Origin: Allocoprococcus sp004560705
Lineage (GTDB): Bacteria > Bacillota > Clostridia > Lachnospirales > Lachnospiraceae
Direction of reading: 5' to 3'
Length of the DNA stretch: 64,000 nucleotides
Assembly: GCF_052065755.1 (NCBI RefSeq)
Contig: NZ_JBQHTK010000002.1
Coordinates: 192,986 to 256,985 of the forward strand
A program made the translations under genes and the position numbers. The notes under the pieces were generated by a model. It was not told the DNA's origin. It did no database searches and saw nothing but the letters and a program-made list of their open reading frames with translations. Below are positions 1 through 9,006 of this stretch, piece after piece. Every line of letters begins with the position of its first letter. Position 1 is the first letter of the stretch.

Positions 1-1
1 A

Positions 2-1966
2 AGAGATTTACCGAAGAGTCAGATGGGGATTGACATTGAACATGATTTTGAACCAAAATATATCACCATTCGGGGAAAGGGTGAAATTCTTGCAAATCTT
101 CGAAAGGAAGTAAAGAAAGCGGATAAGATTTATCTTGCAACTGACCCGGACCGGGAAGGAGAGGCGATCTCCTGGCATTTGATGAAAGCATTGAAGCTTG
201 AAGATAAGAAAGTATACCGGATCAGTTTTAATGAGATCACAAAGAGTGCGGTGAAAGCATCTTTGAAAAATGCGCGCGAGATCGACATGGATCTTGTGGA
301 TGCACAGCAGGCAAGGCGTGTGCTGGATCGAATCGTGGGATATAAGATCAGTCCGCTTCTCTGGGCAAAGGTGAAACGGGGACTGAGCGCAGGACGTGTA
401 CAGTCTGTGGCACTTCGTATCATTGCGGACCGGGAGGAAGAAATCAACTCCTTTATTCCGGAAGAGTACTGGACGCTGGATGCGATCCTGAATGTCAAGG
501 GGGAGAAGAAGCCCCTTACAGCGAAGTTCTATGGGACAAAAGACGAGAAAATGGTGATTCATAACAAGGAAGAACTGAATCAGATTCTAGCAGGATTGGA
601 TGGCGTGCGTTATGAAGTGACCGACGTGAAACGGGGCGAGCGAATCAAGAAAGCACCGCTTCCGTTTACCACCAGTACCCTGCAGCAGGAAGCTTCCAAA
701 GCCCTGAATTTTGCAACATCTAAAACCATGCGGATCGCACAGCAGTTATACGAAGGCGTGGATATCAAGGGCAGCGGTACGACCGGCCTTATCACGTATC
801 TGCGTACGGATTCTACCCGTATCTCAGAAGAAGCAGATGCAAGTGTGAAGGCATACATCGGTGAAGTGTACGGAGAACAGTATGTTACACAGGTAGAAGA
901 GACGAAGAAATCAGACGGGAAGAATATTCAGGATGCTCATGAGGCGATTCGTCCTTCTGATGTGACCAGGACCCCTGCATCGGTGAAGGACTCTCTGTCC
1001 AGAGATCAGTTCCGACTGTATCAGCTGATCTGGAAGCGGTTTGTTGCCAGCAGAATGCAGCCGGCCAGATATGAGACGACATCGATCCGGATCGGAGCAG
1101 GTGACTATCGTTTTGCAGTGTCTGCTTCCAAGGTGGTATTTGAAGGTTTCCGCCTGGTTTATGTGGAAAGCGATGAAGAGAAAGAAGGAAGCAATATCCT
1201 TGTAAAAGGACTGGATGAGAATTCGGTTCTTACGCATGAATCGTTTGACTATAAGCAGCATTTCACTCAGCCGCCTGCGCATTTTACAGAAGCGGCTTTG
1301 GTTAAGACGCTGGAGGAGTTGGGGATTGGAAGACCAAGTACCTATGCTCCGACAATCTCCACAATCATTTCCAGAAGATATGTTGCGAAGGAGAACCGGA
1401 ATCTGTACATGACAGAGCTGGGAGAAGTAGTCAATAATATGATGAAAAAATCTTTCAGCAGTATCGTAGATGTGAATTTCACAGCTTATATGGAAGGACT
1501 TCTTGATATGATTGCAGAAGGCAAGGTAGAATGGAAGACTGTGATCCGCAATTTCTATCCGGATCTGGAAGAAGCAGTGGAAAAGGCGGAAAAAGAACTG
1601 GATACCGTGAAGATCGAGGACGAGGTTACGGATGTTGTGTGTGAAGAATGCGGACGCAACATGGTGATCAAATACGGACCACACGGAAAGTTCCTGGCCT
1701 GCCCCGGATTCCCGGAATGTAAAAATACAAAGCCGTATCTTGAGAAAATCGGCGTTGCATGTCCGAAATGCGGCAAAGACATTGTGCTGCGCAAGACTAA
1801 GAAAGGCAGAAAATATTACGGATGCGAGGATAATCCGGAATGTGATTTCATGTCATGGCAAAAACCGTCCACGGAAAAATGTCCAAAATGCGGAAGCTAT
1901 ATGGTGGAAAAAGGAAATAAACTGGTGTGCGGTGACGAACATTGCGGTTATGTAAAAAATAAATAG
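2..1966 (+). CDS. topA: DNA topoisomerase I, 5' end outside window
   Basis: Type IA topoisomerase that relaxes negatively supercoiled DNA through a 5'-phosphotyrosine intermediate. The frame is open from base 2 and begins RDLPKSQMG, which lies about 40 residues into typical TopA, so the N-terminus is cut off by the window edge; the ATG at 23 is internal. Seen: the Toprim acidic motif TDPDREGEA (about base 140), the active-site context TYLRTDS (Tyr codon 797-799), and three C-terminal Cys4 zinc ribbons from about base 1639 (for example CEECGRNMV, CPKCGKDIV, CPKCGSYMV). codY follows after about 130 bases. Family assignment is very secure. Confidence 0.97.
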   Translation, partial: RDLPKSQMGIDIEHDFEPKYITIRGKGEILANLRKEVKKADKIYLATDPDREGEAISWHLMKALKLEDKKVYRISFNEITKSAVKASLKNAREIDMDLVDAQQARRVLDRIVGYKISPLLWAKVKRGLSAGRVQSVALRIIADREEEINSFIPEEYWTLDAILNVKGEKKPLTAKFYGTKDEKMVIHNKEELNQILAGLDGVRYEVTDVKRGERIKKAPLPFTTSTLQQEASKALNFATSKTMRIAQQLYEGVDIKGSGTTGLITYLRTDSTRISEEADASVKAYIGEVYGEQYVTQVEETKKSDGKNIQDAHEAIRPSDVTRTPASVKDSLSRDQFRLYQLIWKRFVASRMQPARYETTSIRIGAGDYRFAVSASKVVFEGFRLVYVESDEEKEGSNILVKGLDENSVLTHESFDYKQHFTQPPAHFTEAALVKTLEELGIGRPSTYAPTISTIISRRYVAKENRNLYMTELGEVVNNMMKKSFSSIVDVNFTAYMEGLLDMIAEGKVEWKTVIRNFYPDLEEAVEKAEKELDTVKIEDEVTDVVCEECGRNMVIKYGPHGKFLACPGFPECKNTKPYLEKIGVACPKCGKDIVLRKTKKGRKYYGCEDNPECDFMSWQKPSTEKCPKCGSYMVEKGNKLVCGDEHCGYVKNK

Positions 1967-1974
1967 GAAATTCA

Positions 1975-2034
1975 TTGAGTTCTTGCGAATTGTATGATAA
2001 TATAGTTTTGCACACAAATTTTTCGCTATTTGTG
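1975..2034 (+). promoter_or_regulatory. candidate codY promoter with inverted repeat
   Basis: TTGAGT (1975-1980) and TAATAT (1998-2003) are 17 nt apart. A 7-bp inverted repeat, CACAAAT (2013-2019) and ATTTGTG (2028-2034), lies over the expected start site. The -10 match is weak. The repeat could bind a regulator or be chance in AT-rich DNA. Confidence 0.3.
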
Positions 2035-2100
2035 CGAATAATTTCTACAATAGCCGATGGAGAGGAAAAACCAGAGGTGCAATGCTTTTTGGAGGATAAA

Positions 2101-2883
2101 ATGAGCGTACAATTATTGGATAAAACTAGAAAAATAAACAAATTGCTGCACAATAATAATTCCAGCAAAGTTGTGTTTAATGACATTTGTGAGGTGCTGA
2201 CAGAGATTCTTCTGTCCAACGTGCTTGTGGTAAGTAAAAAAGGAAAAGTGTTGGGAGTCAGTGCTTGTCCGGGCGTTCCGGAGATTAAAGAACTTCTGAA
2301 GGGAGAGGTCGGCGGACACATTGACGAGATGCTGAATGAGCGTCTCCTGAATATCCTTTCCACGAAAGAGAATGTCAATCTTCAGACACTAGGTTTTACA
2401 CCGGAGATTGTGAAAGGGTATCAGGCGATCATTACTCCGATCGATATTGCGGGAGAGAGGCTTGGAAGTCTGTTCATTTACAAGAAAGATGCCTTGTATG
2501 AGATTGATGATATTATTCTCAGTGAATACGGTACAACAGTCGTGGGACTTGAGATGCTTCGCTCTGTGAATGAAGAAAGCGCTGAGGAGACCAGAAAGGA
2601 ACAGATCGTACAATCCGCAATCAGTACTTTATCATTTTCTGAATTGGAAGCAATCATACACATTTTCGAAGAACTTGACGGCATGGAAGGAATTCTGGTT
2701 GCAAGCAAGATTGCTGACCGGGTGGGAATTACCCGTTCCGTGATCGTAAATGCACTTCGTAAGTTTGAAAGTGCGGGCGTGATCGAATCCAGATCTTCCG
2801 GTATGAAAGGTACTTATATCAAAGTCGTGAACGATTATGTTTTCAAAGAATTGGACAAGATCAAAAGAGAAAAAATGAAATAG
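2101..2883 (+). CDS. codY: GTP-sensing transcriptional regulator CodY
   Basis: Global nutritional repressor that binds branched-chain amino acids through an N-terminal GAF domain and GTP, and controls nitrogen and amino-acid genes. The start at 2101 has the ribosome site TTTGGAGGATAAA and gives 260 residues, the usual CodY length; the frame is open upstream to 1975 but the extra residues do not resemble CodY. Residues 1-150 form the GAF domain and the C-terminus carries a winged helix-turn-helix (TRSVIVNALRKFESAGVIE, near residue 210). It stands alone between topA and a hypothetical gene, with its own terminator. gltB-gltD in this window would be a plausible target, which is inference. Confidence 0.96.
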   Translation: MSVQLLDKTRKINKLLHNNNSSKVVFNDICEVLTEILLSNVLVVSKKGKVLGVSACPGVPEIKELLKGEVGGHIDEMLNERLLNILSTKENVNLQTLGFTPEIVKGYQAIITPIDIAGERLGSLFIYKKDALYEIDDIILSEYGTTVVGLEMLRSVNEESAEETRKEQIVQSAISTLSFSELEAIIHIFEELDGMEGILVASKIADRVGITRSVIVNALRKFESAGVIESRSSGMKGTYIKVVNDYVFKELDKIKREKMK

Positions 2884-2895
2884 AAAACAGAAGAG

Positions 2896-2925
2896 AAGGG
2901 TATCAGGAGTCTGATACCCTTTTTA
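2896..2925 (+). terminator. codY terminator
   Basis: Perfect stem GGGTATCAG / CTGATACCC around loop GAGT, followed by a run of five T. Confidence 0.9.
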
Positions 2926-2965
2926 TCTCTCATTAACATAGATCACAATGAAAGGAGAAAGAAAA

Positions 2966-3271
2966 ATGTACGACGGAGACAGAGCGGTCATTTCGATGAT
3001 CCACAATTATCTCGAAGGCGGAAAGCAGGACGAGACGGTTTACAAATGCACAGTGATCGAGTATCAGAAAGAGATGGAGCAGCTTCATCTGCGGATGAGC
3101 ACGGGAGAAATAACCGATATTTCTCTGGATGCAGTCTATGAATGCCGGATTCAGACCCTGAAAGGGGAAGCCGTCTGCAAAGGCGTGATCAAAGAGCGGT
3201 ATGAGAACAGAGCCGGAATGATCTTGATTTTTCAGATTGTCAATGGATTTTATGAAATAAATATAAAGTAA
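2966..3271 (+). CDS. conserved hypothetical protein, 101 aa
   Basis: I do not recognise this protein. An AAAGGAG site at 2951-2957 points to the ATG at 2966 and not the in-frame ATG at 2948, which lies upstream of that site. The product is small and soluble-looking, with no signal peptide or membrane segment. Its middle part alternates hydrophobic and polar residues in a way that suggests a small beta-barrel (LHLRMSTGEITDISLDAVYE, about residues 37-56). It has its own ribosome site and sits alone between the codY terminator and the heat-shock promoter of groES. Coding character looks genuine, but no function can be assigned. Confidence 0.75.
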   Translation: MYDGDRAVISMIHNYLEGGKQDETVYKCTVIEYQKEMEQLHLRMSTGEITDISLDAVYECRIQTLKGEAVCKGVIKERYENRAGMILIFQIVNGFYEINIK

Positions 3272-3293
3272 TTATAAAATTAAAAAAGGCATG

Positions 3294-3364
3294 TTGACAA
3301 ATAGAAGTCGCAGTGCTATTTTATATCTAGACAGTTTTTAGCACTCAAATTTAATGAGTGCTAA
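3294..3364 (+). promoter_or_regulatory. groES-groEL promoter with CIRCE operator
   Basis: TTGACA (3294-3299), a 17-nt spacer, and TATTTT (3317-3322). The operator is a perfect CIRCE: TTAGCACTC (3338-3346), 9-nt spacer, GAGTGCTAA (3356-3364), covering the start region. CIRCE is the binding site of the heat-shock repressor HrcA, so HrcA control of this operon is well supported. hrcA itself is not in the window. Confidence 0.96.
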
Positions 3365-3392
3365 CAAAAATAGAAATCAAGGAGGAATTACA

Positions 3393-3677
3393 ATGAGATT
3401 AGAACCTTTAGGTGACAGAGTTGTATTAAAACAGTTAGTAGCAGAAGAGACGACAAAGTCAGGTATCGTATTACCGGGACAGTCAAAAGAGAAACCGCAG
3501 CAGGCAGAAGTAATCGCAGTAGGACCGGGCGGAATGGTGGACGGTAAGGAAGTGACGATGAATGTGGCAGTCGGCGATCAGGTCATCTATTCTAAATATT
3601 CCGGAACAGAAGTAGAACTGGACGATGTTGAATATATCATTGTAAAACAGAGTGACATTCTTGCAGTAATCAAATAG
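3393..3677 (+). CDS. groES: co-chaperonin GroES
   Basis: Heptameric 10-kDa cap of the GroEL folding chamber. The start at 3393 follows AAGGAGGAATTACA and gives 94 residues beginning MRLEPLGDRVVLK, the classic GroES N-terminus; 13 upstream in-frame codons overlap CIRCE and are not used. The mobile loop (ETTKSGIVLPG, residues about 17-27) and the conserved AVGPG turn are present. It is the first gene of the CIRCE-controlled groES-groEL operon, with groEL 53 nt downstream. Confidence 0.98.
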   Translation: MRLEPLGDRVVLKQLVAEETTKSGIVLPGQSKEKPQQAEVIAVGPGGMVDGKEVTMNVAVGDQVIYSKYSGTEVELDDVEYIIVKQSDILAVIK

Positions 3678-3730
3678 TCAGCCGTATATGGCCTTTAGAA
3701 AAGAATTATTTTAAAACAGGAGTGATTGAA

Positions 3731-5356
3731 ATGGCAAAAGAAATTAAATTCGGCGCAGAAGCCAGAAAAGCATTGGAAGCAGGTGTGAATCAGCTTGCTG
3801 ATACAGTAAGAGTAACATTAGGACCAAAAGGAAGAAACGTAGTTCTGGATAAATCCTTCGGAGCACCGCTTATCACAAATGACGGTGTAACGATTGCAAA
3901 AGAGATTGAACTGGAAGATGCATTTGAAAACATGGGAGCACAGCTCATCCGTGAAGTTGCTTCCAAGACAAATGATGTTGCCGGAGACGGAACCACAACA
4001 GCTACCGTACTTGCCCAGGCTATGGTAAATGAAGGTATGAAGAACCTTGCAGCAGGGGCAAACCCGATTGTTCTTCGTAAAGGTATGAAGAAAGCAACGG
4101 ACTGCGCTGTTGAAGCAATCCAGAAGATGAGCAGCAAAGTAAACGGAAGAGATCAGATCGCAAGAGTGGCTGCTATTTCAGCCGGTGATGATGAAGTAGG
4201 CGAGATGGTAGCAAGCGCTATGGAGAAGGTTTCCAACGACGGCGTTATCACGATTGAAGAATCCAAGACCATGAAGACAGAACTTGACCTGGTAGAAGGT
4301 ATGCAGTTTGACCGTGGATATATTTCCGCATATATGTGCACCGATATGGAGAAGATGGAAGCAAATCTTGACAATCCATTCATTCTGATCACAGACAAGA
4401 AGATTTCCAACATTCAGGAAATCCTTCCGCTTCTGGAGCAGATCGTTCAGTCCGGAGCAAAACTTCTTATTATCGCTGAAGACATTGAAGGTGAAGCACT
4501 CACAACACTGATTGTGAACAAACTGCGCGGAACATTCAATGTTGTAGCAGTAAAGGCACCGGGATATGGCGACAGAAGAAAAGCAATGCTGGAAGATATC
4601 GCGATCCTGACAGGCGGACAGGTGATCTCAGAAGAACTTGGCCTTGATTTGAAGGAAGTTACCATGGATCAGCTCGGACGTGCTAAATCTGTAAAAGTTC
4701 AGAAAGAAAACACGGTAATCGTTGACGGTTTTGGCGATAAAGATGCAATTTCCGGAAGAATTGCACAGATCAAAGCCCAGATCGAAGAGACAACTTCTGA
4801 CTTTGACAAAGAAAAACTTCAGGAAAGACTTGCAAAACTGGCAGGCGGTGTAGCTGTTATTCGCGTTGGCGCAGCAACCGAGACTGAAATGAAAGAAGCG
4901 AAACTCCGTATGGAAGATGCTCTTGCAGCTACCAGAGCAGCAGTAGAAGAAGGTATTATCGCAGGTGGCGGATCTGCATATATCCATGCAGCAAAAGAAG
5001 TTGCAAAGATGGCTGAGACATTGACAGGTGATGAGAAGACAGGTGCAGGCGTTGTCCTGAAAGCTCTGGAGGCTCCATTATTCCATATCGCAGCAAATGC
5101 AGGTCTGGAAGGTGCTGTTATCATTAACAAAGTCAGAGAAGCAGAACCAGGAAACGGATTCGATGCATACACAGAAGAATATGTTGATATGGTAAAAGCT
5201 GGAATTCTTGACCCGGCTAAAGTTACAAGAAGCGCACTTCAGAACGCAACAAGCGTAGCCTCTACATTGCTCACGACAGAATCTGTTGTTGCAAATATTA
5301 AAGAAGATGTTCCACCGATGCCGGCAGGAGGCGCAGGCGGAATGGGAATGATGTAA
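3731..5356 (+). CDS. groEL: chaperonin GroEL
   Basis: 60-kDa chaperonin ATPase that folds proteins in the cytosol with GroES. The start at 3731 (MAKEIKFG) follows CAGGAGTGATTGAA and gives 541 residues; an ATG three codons earlier overlaps the ribosome site. The ATP-binding DGTTTATVLAQA motif is near residue 87, and the C-terminus carries the usual Gly-Met-rich tail (GGAGGMGMM). It is the second gene of the CIRCE operon and ends in a strong terminator. Confidence 0.98.
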   Translation: MAKEIKFGAEARKALEAGVNQLADTVRVTLGPKGRNVVLDKSFGAPLITNDGVTIAKEIELEDAFENMGAQLIREVASKTNDVAGDGTTTATVLAQAMVNEGMKNLAAGANPIVLRKGMKKATDCAVEAIQKMSSKVNGRDQIARVAAISAGDDEVGEMVASAMEKVSNDGVITIEESKTMKTELDLVEGMQFDRGYISAYMCTDMEKMEANLDNPFILITDKKISNIQEILPLLEQIVQSGAKLLIIAEDIEGEALTTLIVNKLRGTFNVVAVKAPGYGDRRKAMLEDIAILTGGQVISEELGLDLKEVTMDQLGRAKSVKVQKENTVIVDGFGDKDAISGRIAQIKAQIEETTSDFDKEKLQERLAKLAGGVAVIRVGAATETEMKEAKLRMEDALAATRAAVEEGIIAGGGSAYIHAAKEVAKMAETLTGDEKTGAGVVLKALEAPLFHIAANAGLEGAVIINKVREAEPGNGFDAYTEEYVDMVKAGILDPAKVTRSALQNATSVASTLLTTESVVANIKEDVPPMPAGGAGGMGMM

Positions 5357-5385
5357 TTCCCGTTTTGAATTATTTGTGAATTTTG

Positions 5386-5416
5386 AAAACTCCTCGTAAA
5401 GAGGAGTTTTCTTTTT
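5386..5416 (+). terminator. groEL terminator
   Basis: Ten-base stem AAAACTCCTC / GAGGAGTTTT (5386-5395 and 5401-5410), followed by CTTTTT. Confidence 0.92.
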
Positions 5417-5471
5417 GTAGGAAAAGTGATACAATGATAGAAATATACAAAAGGAAATTTGGAGGTAAGAT

Positions 5472-5960
5472 ATGGGTGATTATTATACCGAACAACTTGT
5501 GAAGCGGAACGCCCCCGCAAGCACGATTCTTGCAAAAGCAGCACTGATTTTGCTTACGGTTGCTTCAGTTGGGCTTGTTTTGATCATTCCGGTTGCTATC
5601 ATTGCACCAATTATTTTGATTTGTCTGGACGTTTTCTTATTCCGCAGTATGGATGTGGAATTTGAATATCTGTTTGTCAACGGCGCTCTTGATATCGACA
5701 AGATTATGGCAAAGTCCCGCAGAAAAAAGGTTTTCACGATGGAATTAAATGAGATGGAAGTTCTTGCACAGGCAGGTTCAGCAGAACTTAGACCGTATCA
5801 GGGACTTAAGACAGTGGATTTCAGCTCTGGAAACCGGGATGCAAAGCAGTACGAGATGGTGATCGTTCAGAAGGGTGAAAAGAAGAGAGTGGTTTTTGAA
5901 CCGAATTCAACGATTCTGGAAGGAATGAAGATGCTTGCACCTAGAAAAGTTTTTGTTTAG
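5472..5960 (+). CDS. DUF6106-like membrane protein, 162 aa
   Basis: Small membrane protein of unknown function. Residues about 20-55 form two closely spaced hydrophobic helices (for example LILLTVASVGLVLIIPVAII). The remaining 100 residues are soluble and probably cytoplasmic. The beginning MGDYYTEQLVKR is typical of a family common in Lachnospiraceae that I associate with DUF6106; that name is from memory and is only moderately certain. The start at 5472 has the ribosome site GGAGGTAAGAT. It is a single gene between the groEL terminator and the guaB promoter. Confidence 0.75.
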   Translation: MGDYYTEQLVKRNAPASTILAKAALILLTVASVGLVLIIPVAIIAPIILICLDVFLFRSMDVEFEYLFVNGALDIDKIMAKSRRKKVFTMELNEMEVLAQAGSAELRPYQGLKTVDFSSGNRDAKQYEMVIVQKGEKKRVVFEPNSTILEGMKMLAPRKVFV

Positions 5961-5962
5961 GG

Positions 5963-5992
5963 TTGACATAAGTGTAACATGTATTGTATGAT
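5963..5992 (+). promoter_or_regulatory. guaB promoter
   Basis: TTGACA (5963-5968), 18-nt spacer, TATGAT (5987-5992), directly after the preceding stop codon. guaB starts 45 nt downstream of the -10 element. Confidence 0.7.
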
Positions 5993-6037
5993 AGCAGTTA
6001 AATCACAACAAAAGAAGCGAAAGAGAGGAAAAGGATA

Positions 6038-7492
6038 ATGGGAAAGATTATCGGAGAAGGAATTACATTTGATGACGTACTCTTAGTACCTGGGTATTCA
6101 GAAGTGATTCCGAATCAGGTCGATTTGTCAACCTATCTGACAAACAAGATTAAGCTGAATATACCAATGATGAGTGCCGGTATGGATACTGTTACGGAAC
6201 ATAGAATGGCGATTGCGATGGCTCGTCAGGGTGGTATTGGTATTATTCATAAGAATATGTCGATTGAACAGCAGGCAGAAGAAGTAGACAAAGTTAAGAG
6301 ATCTGAATATGGAGTAATCACGGATCCATTTTATCTCTCACCAGAACATACACTTGCGGATGCTAATGATCTGATGGCTAAGTTCCGCATTTCAGGTGTG
6401 CCGATCACAGAAGGAAGAAAGCTGGTAGGTATCATTACCAACCGTGATTTGAAGTTTGAAGAGGATTTTTCCAAGAAGATTAAAGAATCCATGACTTCGG
6501 AAGGGCTGATCACAGCACCGGAGGGCATTACCCTGGAAGAGGCTAAAAAGATTCTTGCGAAAGCACGCAAGGAGAAGCTTCCGATCGTGGATAAGGATTT
6601 CAATCTGAAAGGCCTGATCACGATTAAAGATATTGAGAAGCAGATCAAGTATCCGCTTTCTGCGAAAGATGCCAAAGGACGTCTTCTTTGCGGAGCAGCG
6701 ATTGGTATTACTGCAAACTGTCTGGAAAGAGCGGAAGCACTCGTGAAGGCACATGTTGATGTTGTCGTGCTAGATTCTGCGCATGGACATTCTGCAAACG
6801 TGATCCGGACTGTCAAGATGATCAAAGAGGCATTCCCGGAACTTCAGGTTATTGCGGGAAATGTAGCTACAGGCGAAGCAACAAGAGCTCTGATCGAAGC
6901 AGGAGCCGACGCTGTCAAAGTAGGTATCGGTCCTGGATCAATCTGTACTACACGTGTCGTTGCAGGTATCGGTGTACCGCAGATCACAGCGGTTATGGAT
7001 TGCTATGAAGCTGCAAAAGAATATGGGGTTCCGATCATTGCTGATGGTGGTATCAAGTACTCAGGAGATATGACAAAGGCAATTGCGGCAGGTGCGAATG
7101 TATGTATGATGGGAAGTATCTTTGCAGGATGCGATGAAAGCCCGGGAACATTCGAATTATATCAGGGAAGAAAATATAAAGTATACCGCGGCATGGGTTC
7201 TATTGCTGCTATGGAAAACGGAAGCAAGGACAGATACTTCCAGACGGATGCTAAAAAGCTGGTTCCGGAGGGAGTAGAAGGACGTGTGGCGTATAAAGGT
7301 TCTGTAGAAGACACCGTATTCCAGCTTATGGGCGGTCTGCGTTCCGGTATGGGATACTGTGGTGCTGCGGATATCGAGACACTGAAGACGACCGGAAGAT
7401 TTGTGAAGATTTCTTCGGCTTCATTAAAGGAAAGTCATCCACATGATATCCATATTACTAAAGAAGCTCCGAACTACAGTGTAGATGAATAA
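6038..7492 (+). CDS. guaB: IMP dehydrogenase
   Basis: Oxidises IMP to XMP with NAD+, the committed step of GTP synthesis. The protein has 484 residues, the usual length. It has the barrel split by a pair of CBS domains (about residues 95-205), the catalytic Cys loop GPGSICTTRVVAG (near residue 305), the flap with RYF, and the phosphate-binding segment DGGIKYSGD. Start at 6038 follows AGAGAGGAAAAGGATA. It is monocistronic, with its own promoter and terminator. GTP is the co-effector of CodY, so this enzyme feeds the signal read by the regulator encoded 4 kb upstream (established knowledge of CodY). Confidence 0.97.
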   Translation: MGKIIGEGITFDDVLLVPGYSEVIPNQVDLSTYLTNKIKLNIPMMSAGMDTVTEHRMAIAMARQGGIGIIHKNMSIEQQAEEVDKVKRSEYGVITDPFYLSPEHTLADANDLMAKFRISGVPITEGRKLVGIITNRDLKFEEDFSKKIKESMTSEGLITAPEGITLEEAKKILAKARKEKLPIVDKDFNLKGLITIKDIEKQIKYPLSAKDAKGRLLCGAAIGITANCLERAEALVKAHVDVVVLDSAHGHSANVIRTVKMIKEAFPELQVIAGNVATGEATRALIEAGADAVKVGIGPGSICTTRVVAGIGVPQITAVMDCYEAAKEYGVPIIADGGIKYSGDMTKAIAAGANVCMMGSIFAGCDESPGTFELYQGRKYKVYRGMGSIAAMENGSKDRYFQTDAKKLVPEGVEGRVAYKGSVEDTVFQLMGGLRSGMGYCGAADIETLKTTGRFVKISSASLKESHPHDIHITKEAPNYSVDE

Positions 7493-7496
7493 AATG

Positions 7497-7526
7497 AGAT
7501 GCCTCGGTGATGCCGGGGCATCTTTT
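7497..7526 (+). terminator. guaB terminator
   Basis: Eleven-base stem AGATGCCTCGG / CCGGGGCATCT with one G-T wobble, loop TGATG, then TTT. Confidence 0.88.
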
Positions 7527-7637
7527 ATGTCTGTGCTTCAAAGGCTTAAGAAAAAAATAATGAAATATTCTGCTTTTGTTCGAAGGAAATATGGTAAAGT
7601 AAAAGAATGAAGCTATAGAAAAAAGGTAGGGGCAGGA

Positions 7638-8363
7638 ATGTTCGGCAAGAGACGAAAGAGAAGAAGAAAAGAGAAGATATACAGGAACAGAGAAAGAGGA
7701 TATACAAAGAAGCAGCAGATTCGGCTGCGGCACTATCTGAAGCTGGGCGTAGTTATCCTTGTTTTACTGATTTTGATTCTTTCTGTGATACGAATTGCAG
7801 GATGTATCCGCTCCGGGAAGTACTGGGAAAAAGAGGATGCAAAAATCGATGCGACAAAACCGGATATTGATGTGGAACTTTTGACTGTAAATGAATACTC
7901 CAGACCGGGGACGGAGACGGGAGAGATCCAGGGAATTGTGATCCACTATACGGCAAATCCCGGTGCAACGGCCATGCAGAACAGAGACTATTTTGAGGGC
8001 CTCAAAGATACGCATACCACGAAGGCAAGCAGTCATTTCATCGTTGGATTGGATGGAGAAATCGTGCAGTGTATCCCGACCTGGGAAGTGGCTTATGCCT
8101 CGAATTCGCGAAATGCAGATACAGTTTCGATCGAATGCTGCCATTCCGATGAGAGCGGGATGTTCAATGAGAAGACATATCGTTCCATGGTACAGCTCAC
8201 GGCGTGGCTCTGCGAGAAGTTCGGGTTGGATGAAAATGACGTGATCCGACATTATGATGTGACCGGGAAAAACTGTCCGAAATATTTTGTGGAAAATGAA
8301 GATGCATGGGAACAGTTTAAGCTTGATGTGAAGACTGCGCTTGCAACTCCGAAAGAAGAATAA
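7638..8363 (+). CDS. N-acetylmuramoyl-L-alanine amidase, membrane-anchored
   Basis: Zinc amidase of the Amidase_2/PGRP family that would cleave the lactyl-alanine bond of peptidoglycan outside the membrane. 241 residues: a strongly basic N-terminus, one transmembrane segment (about residues 34-54, LGVVILVLLILILSVIRIAG), then the catalytic domain. Zinc-ligand candidates are the His in GIVIHYTAN, the His in DVIRHYDVTGKNCPK, and the Cys/Lys of that same segment, matching the family. Ribosome site AGGGGCAGGA precedes ATG 7638. It lies between guaB and aroK and shows no operon partner. No lipobox or LPXTG signal is seen. Confidence 0.9.
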   Translation: MFGKRRKRRRKEKIYRNRERGYTKKQQIRLRHYLKLGVVILVLLILILSVIRIAGCIRSGKYWEKEDAKIDATKPDIDVELLTVNEYSRPGTETGEIQGIVIHYTANPGATAMQNRDYFEGLKDTHTTKASSHFIVGLDGEIVQCIPTWEVAYASNSRNADTVSIECCHSDESGMFNEKTYRSMVQLTAWLCEKFGLDENDVIRHYDVTGKNCPKYFVENEDAWEQFKLDVKTALATPKEE

Positions 8364-8454
8364 TAAGATATTTGGGTTGATAAGAAATAATAAATTCTGT
8401 TATACTGAATCCATACATATGTACAGTGGTACAAGACAGGAAATGAGGAATACA

Positions 8455-9006
8455 ATGAAGAATATGAATAAAAAAATGTTGGATTATAATATTGTTTTGA
8501 TTGGATTTATGGGCGCAGGGAAAAGTACAGTTTCCGCTTACCTGAATAAAGAGTATGGTATGGAAGTGATCGAGATGGATCAGGTGATCGCAGAGCGTGA
8601 GAAGATGAGTATATCCGATATTTTTGCCGTACACGGAGAAGAATATTTTCGCAATCTGGAGACGAATCTTCTGATTGAGATGCAGTCTCAGACGAACAAA
8701 GTTATTTCCTGTGGCGGCGGTGTTGCCATGAGAGACCGCAACGTGAAAGAGATGAAGAAAAATGGAAGAGTTGTTCTACTTACGGCAGCCCCGGAGACGA
8801 TTCTGGAGCGCGTGAAAGACAGTGATGACCGTCCCCTTTTGAATGGGCACAAAGATGTAGATTATATCGGCGGCCTGATGGAAGTGCGAAGACCCAAATA
8901 CGAAGCAGCTTCAGATATCGTTGTAAGCACGGACCAGAAACGTGTTTCAGAGATCTGTGAAGAGATGATGCAGAAATTGAAGGAAATGGATGAGAAAGAT
9001 GTTTAA
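8455..9006 (+). CDS. aroK: shikimate kinase
   Basis: Phosphorylates shikimate at O3 in chorismate synthesis. The nucleotide-binding loop GFMGAGKST is near the N-terminus. The shikimate-binding Asp is in MDQVI, the GGG motif is in SCGGGVAM, and the lid has DRPLL. The start at 8455 is chosen because GAGGA sits 5 nt upstream; an in-frame ATG at 8443 is possible. That gives 183 residues. The 3' end overlaps the yqeG-like gene by 17 nt, so the two are probably co-transcribed. aroD, another shikimate-pathway gene, lies 1.8 kb downstream. Confidence 0.93.
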   Translation: MKNMNKKMLDYNIVLIGFMGAGKSTVSAYLNKEYGMEVIEMDQVIAEREKMSISDIFAVHGEEYFRNLETNLLIEMQSQTNKVISCGGGVAMRDRNVKEMKKNGRVVLLTAAPETILERVKDSDDRPLLNGHKDVDYIGGLMEVRRPKYEAASDIVVSTDQKRVSEICEEMMQKLKEMDEKDV